Positions 53,078 through 60,530 of a stretch of DNA of 64,000 nucleotides are shown piece after piece. The notes below the pieces were generated by a model. The model was not told the origin of the DNA, searched no databases, and saw only the letters and a list, made by a program, of their open reading frames with translations. Origin of the DNA: JBMNQH01 sp050944035 (GTDB lineage: Bacteria; Bacillota; Clostridia; Oscillospirales; Oscillospiraceae); assembly GCA_050944035.1 (NCBI GenBank), contig JBMNQH010000011.1, forward strand, positions 1-64,000, written 5' to 3'. Numbering within the stretch: position 1 is the stretch's first letter; every line of letters starts with the position of its first letter. The position numbers and the translations under genes were made by a program.

Positions 53078-53104
53078 GCCGGTACTTTTTGACGAAGTAC
53101 CGGC
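53078..53104 (-). terminator. Terminator after the CDF transporter gene
   Basis: GCCGGTACTT pairs with AAGTACCGGC around 7 bases, then TTTTTAG on the minus strand. Confidence 0.75.
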
Positions 53105-53113
53105 AAGGAACCG

Positions 53114-54046
53114 TTAGTCTGCAGGATTTACATGGACCATAACATGCTTGATTTCTGGAAATGTGTTTTCTATACTGTTGTGCACTCGTTCCGCTACTGC
53201 ATGGGCTTCACGCAGACTTACTTCACCATCGATTGCAATTTCAAGGTCTACATATACTTTGTTGCCAAAAGAGCGACTGTGCAGCAGATCCACACGGATA
53301 ACCTCTGGCTGATCCATAACGCAGTTTCTCAACTTTTGCTCATATTCTTCACCGCAGGAAGTATCCAGCATATTGGAAATGGCAATTTTCAGAATATCGT
53401 ATGCTACCTTCAGGATAAACAGACAGATTGCAACGCTGGCCACGGAATCCAGAACTGGAAATCCAAGCATAGCACCGCCAATACCGATCAGAGAGCCAAT
53501 AGAGGAAAACGCATCAGAACGATGATGCCATGCATCTGCCATAAAAGCCGGAGAGTTCAGAATCTTTGCGTAGTGTCTGGTATACCAGTACATTCCTTCT
53601 TTCACAACAATAGATACCACCGCTGCTATCAGGGCAATTAAGCCGGGGATGGTCAGATTTTCATAATTGCCTGAGAGAATATTCTCCAGTCCAACTCTAC
53701 CAATTCCAAGACCAGTCACAAAAAGAATGATACCAAGCAAAACAGAAGCCAGACATTCCATACGTTCGTGACCATATGGATGCCTTTTGTCCGCGGAACG
53801 CTTTGACAACTTTACACCCAGAAATGCAATAAAGGTTGCGAATACATCTGAGAGAGAATGTACCGCATCCGACACCATAGCTCCTGATTTGCCATAAATG
53901 CCTGCGAACAGCTTGAATGCTGTCAGCACGATGTTTCCGAAAATGCCTACAACAGATATTCGTCTGATAATGGAATTTTCTCTTCTGTCTAATTCACTTT
54001 TTGAATCATCGATACGAACTGACGTTGTTTTTTCAGAGTCTTTCAT
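53114..54046 (-). CDS. Cation diffusion facilitator metal exporter (CzcD-like)
   Basis: 310 residues from the ATG at 54046 (MKDSEKTTSV), behind GGAGG. Six membrane segments and a C-terminal cytoplasmic domain. Metal-site residues are visible in GAMVSDAVHSLSDVFATF (helix 2) and AWHHRSDAFSSIG (helix 5). The cytoplasmic metal-sensing domain includes VDLLHSRSFGNKVYVDLEIA and IKHVMVHVNP. CDF proteins export divalent ions such as Zn, Co, Ni, Fe or Mn. A NiCo-type riboswitch candidate directly upstream points to cobalt and nickel (or iron) as the relevant ions. Confidence 0.92.
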   Translation of the reverse strand: MKDSEKTTSVRIDDSKSELDRRENSIIRRISVVGIFGNIVLTAFKLFAGIYGKSGAMVSDAVHSLSDVFATFIAFLGVKLSKRSADKRHPYGHERMECLASVLLGIILFVTGLGIGRVGLENILSGNYENLTIPGLIALIAAVVSIVVKEGMYWYTRHYAKILNSPAFMADAWHHRSDAFSSIGSLIGIGGAMLGFPVLDSVASVAICLFILKVAYDILKIAISNMLDTSCGEEYEQKLRNCVMDQPEVIRVDLLHSRSFGNKVYVDLEIAIDGEVSLREAHAVAERVHNSIENTFPEIKHVMVHVNPAD

Positions 54047-54249
54047 AATGAACCTCCATATCCATTCTATTTTCAACAAGCACAAATGCCTTCGACATCT
54101 TTATGGTTTTATCTGTAAATATGTCAAATAAAGTAGTCCTCGTTCCCTTTTTCTATTTCCGTGCCTCTTTTATAAGATCGCTCTTTTTCTCTCCTGTCAC
54201 TTCAGCCTTTCTGTCAATATTTTCTCGTTTACACATCTCCCAAAAGATA

Positions 54250-54382
54250 TAAAAAATACACCTATGGAACATACAACTGTCCCACAGATGTGTGTCATTA
54301 CAATCTGCTGCCGCTGTGCATGCGGCCCGGCCCCACGAACCAAGGTTCATCGCCTGCTCAGTTTGTACTGTTGGTCTCACAT
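54250..54382 (-). promoter_or_regulatory. NiCo (czcD) riboswitch with terminator platform
   Basis: Reading leftward, the RNA contains GAGACCAACAGTACAAACUG-like sequence, then GAGCAGGCGAUGA, GC-rich arm pairs, and CUGUGGGACAG. These are the conserved GCAGGCRAUGA and GGGACAG elements of the NiCo (czcD motif) riboswitch. The GGGACAG strand also pairs with UGUUCCAUAG downstream to make a terminator stem (54288-54254) followed by GUGUAUUUUUUAU. Metal binding would free the transcript from termination. It lies between a promoter at 54420-54448 and the CDF metal exporter, exactly where this class occurs. Identified from memory of the consensus, not by a covariance search. Confidence 0.78.
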
Positions 54383-54419
54383 TCCAGAGGAATGCAATGC
54401 AGTGCAAAGCGTGATTTTA

Positions 54420-54448
54420 ATGATATAAGCAATCTCGCTTTTCGTCAA
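54420..54448 (-). promoter_or_regulatory. Promoter of the riboswitch-CDF unit
   Basis: On the minus strand TTGACG, 17 bases, TATCAT; transcription would begin about 30 bases before the aptamer. The stretch between the riboswitch and the CDF gene (54047-54249) holds no gene. Confidence 0.6.
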
Positions 54449-54556
54449 TAAAACTTCAATTAAAAATGCTCAAATTATCAATTCATTCAGTGCATACTCG
54501 TGGTAGAATACAAAAGCCCGTGTAGATTTTATATTTTTTGAAGGGAGGATTCTGCC

Positions 54557-54694
54557 ATGCAAAAATATTTCGAACCGGCAAGTGCACTAGAGTACATAGA
54601 GCATCATATCCTGGAAGACTGCTCACAGTCAGATAAAATAGGCCGCAAACAGCTGCTGGTAACCGGGCATCTTAAGAAGCGAGGAATACTGTGA
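54557..54694 (+). CDS. 45-residue small protein, unknown
   Basis: ATG at 54557 behind GGGAGG. The sequence starts MQKYFEPASALEYIEHHILE and ends HLKKRGIL. Its TGA overlaps the GTG start of the DUF169 gene, so translation would be coupled. It may itself be a shortened remnant of a larger gene. No family recognised. Confidence 0.45.
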   Translation: MQKYFEPASALEYIEHHILEDCSQSDKIGRKQLLVTGHLKKRGIL

Positions 54695-54985
54695 AAAGTA
54701 AAATTACAGAACTTATCAAATTGAAAAATCAACCTGTTGCGATACTGAAGGCAGATGCCGCACCAGAAAACACATTACAATTCAAAAACGGAAAACGAGG
54801 CTGTATTATTGCACTTCTCTCTGCTGCTTCAAAAGGCAAAGTCGTTGCATCCGGCAAAAAGACAACACTCTGTCGAGGTGGTCAAGTTGGTCTCGGCTTT
54901 CAACCATTCCAGCTTGGGGAAATTGAATATTTCCTATCCGTAGGAAAAGAAGGTGGTCGATCGGGGGAATATTATAGTGAGGCAT
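54691..54985 (+). pseudogene. DUF169 protein, truncated
   Basis: From the GTG at 54691: MKSKITELIKLKNQPVAILK, LQFKNGKRGCIIALLSAASK, then CRGGQVGLGFQPFQLGEIEY and FLSVGKEGGRSGEYY. This is the N-terminal half of a DUF169 protein (uncharacterised, about 230-250 residues). The similarity ends near 54985, and the frame then runs antisense through the next gene. The break coincides with the edge of the ABC-2/DUF3795 module, suggesting insertion or deletion there. Confidence 0.72.
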
Positions 54986-54997
54986 CCTTTGCAATAT

Positions 54998-55354
54998 TCA
55001 ATCGGTGGCCTGTGCCTCCTGTAATTCGCGAAGGTTCCAGAGCGCGTCGGCATTGTTCGCCGTCACCGTGGCCACAGTCCCGCAGATGTCCAGCTTCGGG
55101 CAACCGGCGCAGGTGGAAACTCCCCGTTTCAAAGCGCATCGACGGATGGGACAAAGGCTCTCACAAAATGGGGTCTTGACACCGTCCGTCCGACAGCCCA
55201 TGCAGTTTATCATATCGGCGGTGATCTCTACGCCGTTCATTTTGCTCCAGAGCTTCGCCGTCTTTTCCCGCAGCACATCGTCATTATGAATGGTTGCGGC
55301 GCGAGCGTCACATCTTTCGCAGTCCAAACCGCAGACCGCAATCAGTTTTTTCAT
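54998..55354 (-). CDS. DUF3795 cysteine-rich protein
   Basis: 118 residues: IAVCGLDCERCDARAATIHN, MINCMGCRTDGVKTPFCESL and CPIRRCALKRGVSTCAGCPK follow the DUF3795 pattern, with about ten cysteines suited to metal or cluster binding. AAAGGAGA precedes the ATG. It is the last gene of the ABC-2 exporter operon (15 bases after the permease). It lacks the extra C-terminal zinc ribbon of the protein at 1614-2027. Function unknown. Confidence 0.82.
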   Translation of the reverse strand: MKKLIAVCGLDCERCDARAATIHNDDVLREKTAKLWSKMNGVEITADMINCMGCRTDGVKTPFCESLCPIRRCALKRGVSTCAGCPKLDICGTVATVTANNADALWNLRELQEAQATD

Positions 55355-55368
55355 ATGGTATTTCTCCT

Positions 55369-56265
55369 TTATTTCTTCGTTTTTTGAAATACATTCATTA
55401 CAATAAAAATACCGATCAATACCAGAATCGCGCCCCCCAGAATCACATACATGGTTTCTAATTCTACCTTGTCCCCAAAGAAATAGAGATTGCAGTCAAT
55501 AGAGTCCTTTATACCCTCCACCACCTCAGCCGGGAAGCCCTGTGCGTTCATTTCCGTATAAACCCCACGAAGGGCGTGATTGCGCAGCAGAGATGTTCCG
55601 TATGTTCCAGGCAGGAAGGACAGGATCTTTTGCAGTCCCCCGCTGAAATTGGAAATGGGCATATACGCGCCGCAGACGAAGCCGTAGCCCGCGCTGACAA
55701 TAGTTCCTACTGCTGAAGCCTGACCGCTTGTAGAAAGAGAAAAGTTCACAACTGAGGAAAGCGCCGTGCCAAATATCACCAGCAAAATCACATCCAGAAC
55801 CAGCAGCCCTACATCAGCAACGGTCAGATACCAGCCCATGAAATGCAGGTATCCAAGGCAGACAACCAGCGCAGTCAGGCAGATGAGCAGGGTACAAAGT
55901 GCACTGGAAATAAAATACCCCAGGGCCATGGTGGAACCTTTGACAGGGGTCATCCGCAGATCCTTCACCGCACCGCTTACCTTATCCTGCACCATCAGCA
56001 GATTGGAGCAGAACGCCACCGTTACACAGCTGACGGCCAGCATGGAGGAAATGAGCTGCCCACCCACCGTGCCGTTAATCAGCGCTTCCGGGACGGAAAA
56101 ACCCATAGACATCACAGAGGTAAACGCCTCCTTGTAGACATTGGAAAGGAAGGTGACGTACAGCACCAGCAGAATCATGGGCGTAATAAGAGAGGTCACA
56201 AACATCCCCTTGTCCTTAAAAAACAATTTGCAGTTGCGAGCAACCAACGCACGAAGTCCAGTCAT
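55369..56265 (-). CDS. ABC-2 type exporter permease
   Basis: 298 residues with six membrane segments, a cytoplasmic N-terminus (ALVARNCKLFFKDKGMFVTS) and the ABC-2 core DKVSGAVKDLRMTPVKGSTM, then YGFVCGAYMPISNFSGGLQK and FLPGTYGTSLL. It matches ABC-2 permeases of drug or lipid-linked exporters (DrrB/YadH-type). Its ATG overlaps the ATPase stop by four bases. Confidence 0.9.
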   Translation of the reverse strand: MTGLRALVARNCKLFFKDKGMFVTSLITPMILLVLYVTFLSNVYKEAFTSVMSMGFSVPEALINGTVGGQLISSMLAVSCVTVAFCSNLLMVQDKVSGAVKDLRMTPVKGSTMALGYFISSALCTLLICLTALVVCLGYLHFMGWYLTVADVGLLVLDVILLVIFGTALSSVVNFSLSTSGQASAVGTIVSAGYGFVCGAYMPISNFSGGLQKILSFLPGTYGTSLLRNHALRGVYTEMNAQGFPAEVVEGIKDSIDCNLYFFGDKVELETMYVILGGAILVLIGIFIVMNVFQKTKK

Positions 56266-57179
56266 TGCGCAGCACCTCCCGTCAGTTTTTTGCCCGTTAC
56301 GGCAAGGAACACATCGTCCATCTTGCCCTTGGTAATTTCGTAGTCGGTAAAGAGCTTCGGGTGCTCCAAAATCAGCTTTGTTGCCGTCTCTGTATTGGGA
56401 ACGGAGATGCGGATGGCGTCCCGGATTTTCTCATAGGGCAGCCCCAGCGCATCCATCTGTTCCTCAGAAAGGCCGTAGAGGGTGATGAAGTCGCCGGTAT
56501 AGGTGTTTTTCAGCGTCAGCGGCGTCCCCTCGGCGCTAATCTTACCGCTGTCCAGAATCACTACGAAGTCTGCATCCGCCGCTTCCTCCATGTAATGGGT
56601 GGTGAGAAACACCGTCATGTTTTCCTTTTCCCGAAGCTCCGTCATCACATCCCACAACAGCTTTCGGGTTTGAGGGTCAAGGCCGGTGGTTGGCTCATCC
56701 AGAATGAGGATTTTCGGTTTATGTAAAAGGGCTCGGGCTATGTCGATGCGCCGCCGCTGACCGCCGGAGAGTTTGCCTACCGTACGTTTCAGCAGATCGG
56801 CAAAGTCCAGCAACTCCGCCAGTTCCCTCAGACGAATCCTGAAAGCATCACCGTTGATGCCGTACAGGGCAGCCCGGCTTTTCAGATTGTCCTGAACAGA
56901 CAGTGCCTGATCCAGCACGGAATTCTGAAATACCACACCCAGTTCCCTCCTGATAGAATCCATGTTGCTATCGATGCTTTTCCCGTTGATGGTCACGCTG
57001 CCTGCGTCTTTGGCCAGCTGTCCGCATAGGATGGCGATAGTGGTGCTTTTGCCCGCACCGTTGACGCCCAGGAAGGCAAACAACTCACCCGGTTTTACCC
57101 GAAAGCTCAAATCCTGCACGGCCTTGACCTCGCCGAAGGACTTGCACAGGTTCTTGATCTCAATCACATTTTCCGTCAT
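56262..57179 (-). CDS. ABC-2 exporter ATP-binding protein
   Basis: 305 residues from the ATG at 57179 (MTENVIEIKNL), with GGCGAG upstream. Walker A GVNGAGKSTTIAIL (about residue 37), signature LSGGQRRRIDIARALLHKPK, Walker B ILILDEPTTGLDPQT, H-loop FLTTHYMEEA. A C-terminal extension of about 80 residues is typical of DrrA/CcmA-type export ATPases. The start overlaps the upstream small membrane gene by about 20 bases. Substrate unknown. Confidence 0.9.
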   Translation of the reverse strand: MTENVIEIKNLCKSFGEVKAVQDLSFRVKPGELFAFLGVNGAGKSTTIAILCGQLAKDAGSVTINGKSIDSNMDSIRRELGVVFQNSVLDQALSVQDNLKSRAALYGINGDAFRIRLRELAELLDFADLLKRTVGKLSGGQRRRIDIARALLHKPKILILDEPTTGLDPQTRKLLWDVMTELREKENMTVFLTTHYMEEAADADFVVILDSGKISAEGTPLTLKNTYTGDFITLYGLSEEQMDALGLPYEKIRDAIRISVPNTETATKLILEHPKLFTDYEITKGKMDDVFLAVTGKKLTGGAAQ

Positions 57180-57420
57180 TGCTTTTCTCGCCTTTCTTTT
57201 CAATGAAAGAACCGATTGCTTCGCCGATCAGCATCCCAATTCCAAAATTATGAGACATCTCCAGCAAAGCGCATACGGCATAGCCGATGCCCATACCGAT
57301 CAGCATCCCCTCGATAACGTAACTGGATTTGATTTTTTTCCCGGCTGCGTTCGTCGCAAGAATCGCCACGGAAATCCCAACTGTTACCCAGGGCAGCGCT
57401 GCCATGATAAAGTCTTTCAT
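57160..57420 (-). CDS. Small glycine-rich membrane protein
   Basis: 86 residues with two to three hydrophobic segments (ALPWVTVGISVAILA; SSYVIEGMLIGMGIGYAVCA; FGIGMLIGEAIGSFI) and a charged C-terminus. Overlaps the start of the ATPase gene, so it belongs to the exporter operon. Similar small proteins accompany such ABC-2 pairs in Clostridia; role unknown. A GGAGGAATAAAAA site precedes the ATG. Confidence 0.7.
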   Translation of the reverse strand: MKDFIMAALPWVTVGISVAILATNAAGKKIKSSYVIEGMLIGMGIGYAVCALLEMSHNFGIGMLIGEAIGSFIEKKGEKSNDGKCD

Positions 57421-57437
57421 TTTTTATTCCTCCGTTT

Positions 57438-57647
57438 CTATTTCAAACGAGAGCGGAGCTTCTCTGCCCTGTCGTTCAAAACAGTTCTCTTCCTGTCATT
57501 CTTTTCCCGGATTCGGATTCTGACGCTCCAGCTCTGCATCGAGCGCAGAATCATGGAGCCGAGAATCAGACAGATGCCGATGATAAAGGTCGCGCCATTG
57601 CCAAAATCTGCGGTGCGTTCCACCCGGAAACACTCATAGATGATCAT
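57438..57647 (-). CDS. Hypothetical small protein, possibly truncated
   Basis: 69 residues: a short N-terminal stretch, one membrane segment (FIIGICLILGSMILRSMQSW) and a basic tail (RIREKNDRKRTVLNDRAEKL). No clear ribosome site precedes the ATG, and the gene lies only 46 bases from the end of hsdS, so its 5' part may have been lost when the two modules met. No family recognised. Confidence 0.45.
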   Translation of the reverse strand: MIIYECFRVERTADFGNGATFIIGICLILGSMILRSMQSWSVRIRIREKNDRKRTVLNDRAEKLRSRLK

Positions 57648-57693
57648 TCGGTTGCCAAAGTAGGTTTGATGATTTTTCGTTCCAATTCAGATT

Positions 57694-59064
57694 TCAGCTT
57701 TTCTTCAACTTCTCTTGGAATTGAAATGGGTTTGGCTCGACTTCCAGAACACTTTTAATGAACTCCACCGCACTCTCCTCGCCGGGGTCGTTGGTGCCCA
57801 GTTCACCGCGGAAGGCGCGGGCGAGGATGGCTTTTTTGATGAGGTCGATCTGTTCCAGCACGCCTTCAGCGGCTTCCCTGGCCTGCTGCTCTTTGGCGAG
57901 GAGGTCGTCAAGGATTTGGACGACTTCGGCTTGTTCTTCTCTCATTGGAATAAGCAACTCTAAAGAACGGATATCATCCAATCCTAATCCTATTTTTGTG
58001 GCTCCGCGTTGCTTATTTCTCATCTGCTGTAATCCGACATCAGAAACTAAATACCACGCAAGGAATTCTGCATCGTCTGTTGCCGTTGGGCGAGCTAAAG
58101 CGATGTGTTGATTGATATATGCGTTTTGTTTAATTTCACGTACTAACCCCACCATACCAATGTCTGCGGTAATCGAAATTAAAATATCATTTTTTTGCAA
58201 TTTTGTACGCTGACCTTCGGTCTGGGTAGGCAAATTCACACGCTGGATATCTGACAAGTCCAGTTCTATTGTGCCATGGTCAAGATTTCCCATCCGAATA
58301 AAAATGTCTCCATTATCAGCATAGTACTTAGCCCATCCTCGAGAGCCACTTGTTACATACTCAAATAGCTGCGTAGATGTTCGTGTTTCCCAGCTCTCCA
58401 TCCCTACTCCGTGCTTTTTTCTCCACCGTTCGGTGAGTTCGCCGGTGAAGGCTTTGTGGAGGATGGCGGCTTTGCGGGTTTCAAAGCTGTCCAGCGCATC
58501 CTGTGCCTTTTGCTTGGCCTCGTCCAGCTTGGCAAACAGGCTCTCAATGCGGTCAACAATGCGCTGTTGTTCTGTAAGAGGGGGAAGCGGACATTTTGCG
58601 TTGAGTACAGCACTTTCTGAAATACGAGGCAAGTTAATACCTTTAGAATTGGAGACGGCATACTCGATAAAAGTATCTTGGTCCAGAAAGAAATTTAAAA
58701 ATTCAGGCGTACACAACGATGTAGCATTAAAAACTAGTATATCTGTTGAACAAACCCCATCAAAGGTTGCAACATCATGCTTATTCAAATATGGACGCAA
58801 CTTCCCATAAAGGATTTGTTGAGGATGAAAAACGTTTTTTAAACTTTTTACTCCAGTGGCAGAATCATATGCAACAATACCCGTATCTTTTTGCATGTGT
58901 TCAAGTCCAACATATTTCAGATTGGCATCAGAAAATTCATCGGTCTTTTCTTTGGAGCTTTGTAGTAGAAGTCCTAACCTCACCCAGCACCAATTCTCCG
59001 GCACCAATGCCGCCTGTAAGCGCTCTTCCGGCGTCAGGGTTTCTTTTTTTCGGCCTCTCGCCAT
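57694..59064 (-). CDS. hsdS: Type I restriction-modification specificity subunit (copy 1)
   Basis: 456 residues from the ATG at 59064, whose A is shared with the hsdM stop. Two target-recognition domains of the HsdS type: TRD1 about 25-165 and TRD2 about 215-380. They are separated by the conserved helix EQQRIVDRIESLFAKLDEAK ... DALDSFETRKAAILHKAFTG and closed by a second helix, DDLLAKEQQAREAAEGVLEQ ... AILARAFRGELGTN. The TRDs are AT-rich and unlike those of copy 2 while the conserved arms are nearly identical and GC-rich, the mark of domain exchange. It directs the HsdM/HsdR complex to its DNA site. Last gene of the locus. Confidence 0.93.
   Translation of the reverse strand: MARGRKKETLTPEERLQAALVPENWCWVRLGLLLQSSKEKTDEFSDANLKYVGLEHMQKDTGIVAYDSATGVKSLKNVFHPQQILYGKLRPYLNKHDVATFDGVCSTDILVFNATSLCTPEFLNFFLDQDTFIEYAVSNSKGINLPRISESAVLNAKCPLPPLTEQQRIVDRIESLFAKLDEAKQKAQDALDSFETRKAAILHKAFTGELTERWRKKHGVGMESWETRTSTQLFEYVTSGSRGWAKYYADNGDIFIRMGNLDHGTIELDLSDIQRVNLPTQTEGQRTKLQKNDILISITADIGMVGLVREIKQNAYINQHIALARPTATDDAEFLAWYLVSDVGLQQMRNKQRGATKIGLGLDDIRSLELLIPMREEQAEVVQILDDLLAKEQQAREAAEGVLEQIDLIKKAILARAFRGELGTNDPGEESAVEFIKSVLEVEPNPFQFQEKLKKS
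57762..57925. repeat. hsdS C-terminal arm repeat (partner 60540-60703)
   Basis: About 160 bases nearly identical, in direct orientation, between the two hsdS genes, encoding the C-terminal coiled helix and GELGTNDPGEESAVE. Edges are estimated by eye. Confidence 0.75.
58389..58572. repeat. hsdS central arm repeat (partner 61175-61360)
   Basis: About 185 bases nearly identical, in direct orientation, encoding EQQRIVDRIESLFAKLDEAK through HGVGMESWE. With the other arms it offers homology for TRD exchange between the two genes. Confidence 0.78.
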
Positions 59065-59085
59065 CAGTCCCGCACCTCCAGCGCC
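58983..59085. repeat. hsdS N-terminal arm and hsdM tail repeat (partner 61811-61935)
   Basis: The sequence around each hsdS start (MARG-KKETLTPEERLQAALVP and the end of hsdM, LEVR) is duplicated. In copy 2 an extra REQPYPVPG segment interrupts the match. Confidence 0.7.
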
Positions 59086-60482
59086 CGCAGCTCCTTCACC
59101 ACGCACATCAGCAGGTCAACGGCTTCCTCCAGGTTGGCGGCGGCCTCCTCGGCGCTGTCCGCCGGGTCGGGCAGGTCGTTGTAGTCCAACACCGAGTCGT
59201 CACGAATCAGGCCCAGATCCAAACTGTTGCCCTTTTCCGCAATCTGCTCCCGGGTAAACACGCTCCACCGCTCATCCTGCACAGCATGGCGGTCCTCGGC
59301 TTCATAGGCCTTTTCAAAGTCCGAGAAATGTTCCGTTTTCAGCGGGGCGGTCTTGCCGAAACTGGGCATATTGGTGCGCAGGTCATAGAACCAAACTTCC
59401 TTGGTGTTGCCCTTGTCGCTCTTGCCCCGGGTGAAGAACAGCACATTGGTTTTGACACCTTGGGCGTAGAAAATACCCGTGGGCAGGCGGAGGATGGTGT
59501 GCAAATTACACTTGTCCATTAGGTCACAGCGGATCTTCTCGCCGTCACCGTCAGCAAAGAGCACATTGTCGGGGAGCACCACAGAGGCCCTGGCTTTGCC
59601 GCTCTGCTTCAGGCTGCGGTAGATATGTTGGAGAAAGTTCAGCTGCTTGTTGCTGGTGGGAAAGGTGAAGTCGTCCCGGGTGGCGCGCTCGCCGCCCTTC
59701 TTGGTACCAAAGGGCGGATTGGTGAGCACCAGATCAAAGTCGTGGAGGGCTTTTCCCTGATTGGAGAGGGTGTCAGCCAGCAAAATCTGGCCGTCGATAT
59801 CGTGAAGCATGGCATTCATCAGAGCCAGACGGTGGGTGTCGTGCACCAGCTCACAGCCGGTGAATGCCTCTTCCCGCTCGAATTTCGCCTGGTCGGCATC
59901 CAGATCGTAAAAGTCGTCGGTGTGTTCCTTCACATACCGATGGGCGGCGATCATAAACCCGAAGGTTCCGCAGGCCGGGTCGTTGCACCGCTCCCCGGGC
60001 TGGGGCTGCATCAGCCGGGTCATCACGTCGATGAGGACGCGGGGCGTGAAGTACTGACCGGCGCCGGACTTCTTCTCATTGGCGTTCTTTTCCAGCAGTC
60101 CTTCATACAGGTTGCCCAACCCCTCTTCCCGGGCGGAGTACCAATCCAGACCGTCGATGGTGGTGATGATCTTTTCCAGATTCTTGGGTTCGTCGATATT
60201 GGTAGCAGCGCTCTGGTAGATCTCCCGCACCCGGCCGGTGCAGTTCTCGCCCAGTTGGGTCAGCAGCTCTTTGTAGAACTTCTTTAGTTCAATGCCGCTT
60301 TTGGCGGTGAGTTCATCCCAGCGGTAGGCTGCAGGAATCTGGCTTTCCGCTCCAGTCTCCTTGGCCATCTTCAAAAACAGAATATAAGTCAGCTCGGTAA
60401 CATACTGGTGATAGGTGATGCCGTCATCCCGCAGTACATTGCAAAGATTCCAGAGCTTGGATACGATCTCCTGTGTGGTCAT
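59064..60482 (-). CDS. hsdM: Type I restriction-modification methyltransferase subunit
   Basis: 472 residues, an N6-adenine methyltransferase. The helical N-terminal HsdM domain (TTQEIVSKLWNLCNVLRDDG) is followed by the SAM-dependent domain. Motif I reads NDPACGTFGFMIAAHRY, motif IV is LTNPPFGTKKGG and FYAQGVKTNVLFFTRGKSDK lies later. In motif I a Phe stands where Gly (or Ala) is usual (ACGTGGF). The ATG lies behind TAGGAGGAAAC, just after the hsdS copy 2 stop. The C-terminus LRALEVRD overlaps hsdS copy 1. Confidence 0.93.
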   Translation of the reverse strand: MTTQEIVSKLWNLCNVLRDDGITYHQYVTELTYILFLKMAKETGAESQIPAAYRWDELTAKSGIELKKFYKELLTQLGENCTGRVREIYQSAATNIDEPKNLEKIITTIDGLDWYSAREEGLGNLYEGLLEKNANEKKSGAGQYFTPRVLIDVMTRLMQPQPGERCNDPACGTFGFMIAAHRYVKEHTDDFYDLDADQAKFEREEAFTGCELVHDTHRLALMNAMLHDIDGQILLADTLSNQGKALHDFDLVLTNPPFGTKKGGERATRDDFTFPTSNKQLNFLQHIYRSLKQSGKARASVVLPDNVLFADGDGEKIRCDLMDKCNLHTILRLPTGIFYAQGVKTNVLFFTRGKSDKGNTKEVWFYDLRTNMPSFGKTAPLKTEHFSDFEKAYEAEDRHAVQDERWSVFTREQIAEKGNSLDLGLIRDDSVLDYNDLPDPADSAEEAAANLEEAVDLLMCVVKELRALEVRD

Positions 60483-60495
60483 GTACGGTTTCCTC

Positions 60496-60530
60496 CTAAT
60501 TGATTTTGGAAAATCCGGTCGATTTTCTTG
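60496..60530. repeat. 35-bp duplicate of the hsdR 3' region
   Basis: Exact direct repeat of 62032-62066, lying over the hsdS copy 2 stop, just before the hsdM ribosome site. It marks a recombination junction. Confidence 0.9.

Noticed and set aside
54153..54407. 84-codon minus-strand frame upstream of the CDF gene
   Set aside because: It lies over the riboswitch candidate, whose RNA motifs explain the sequence better.
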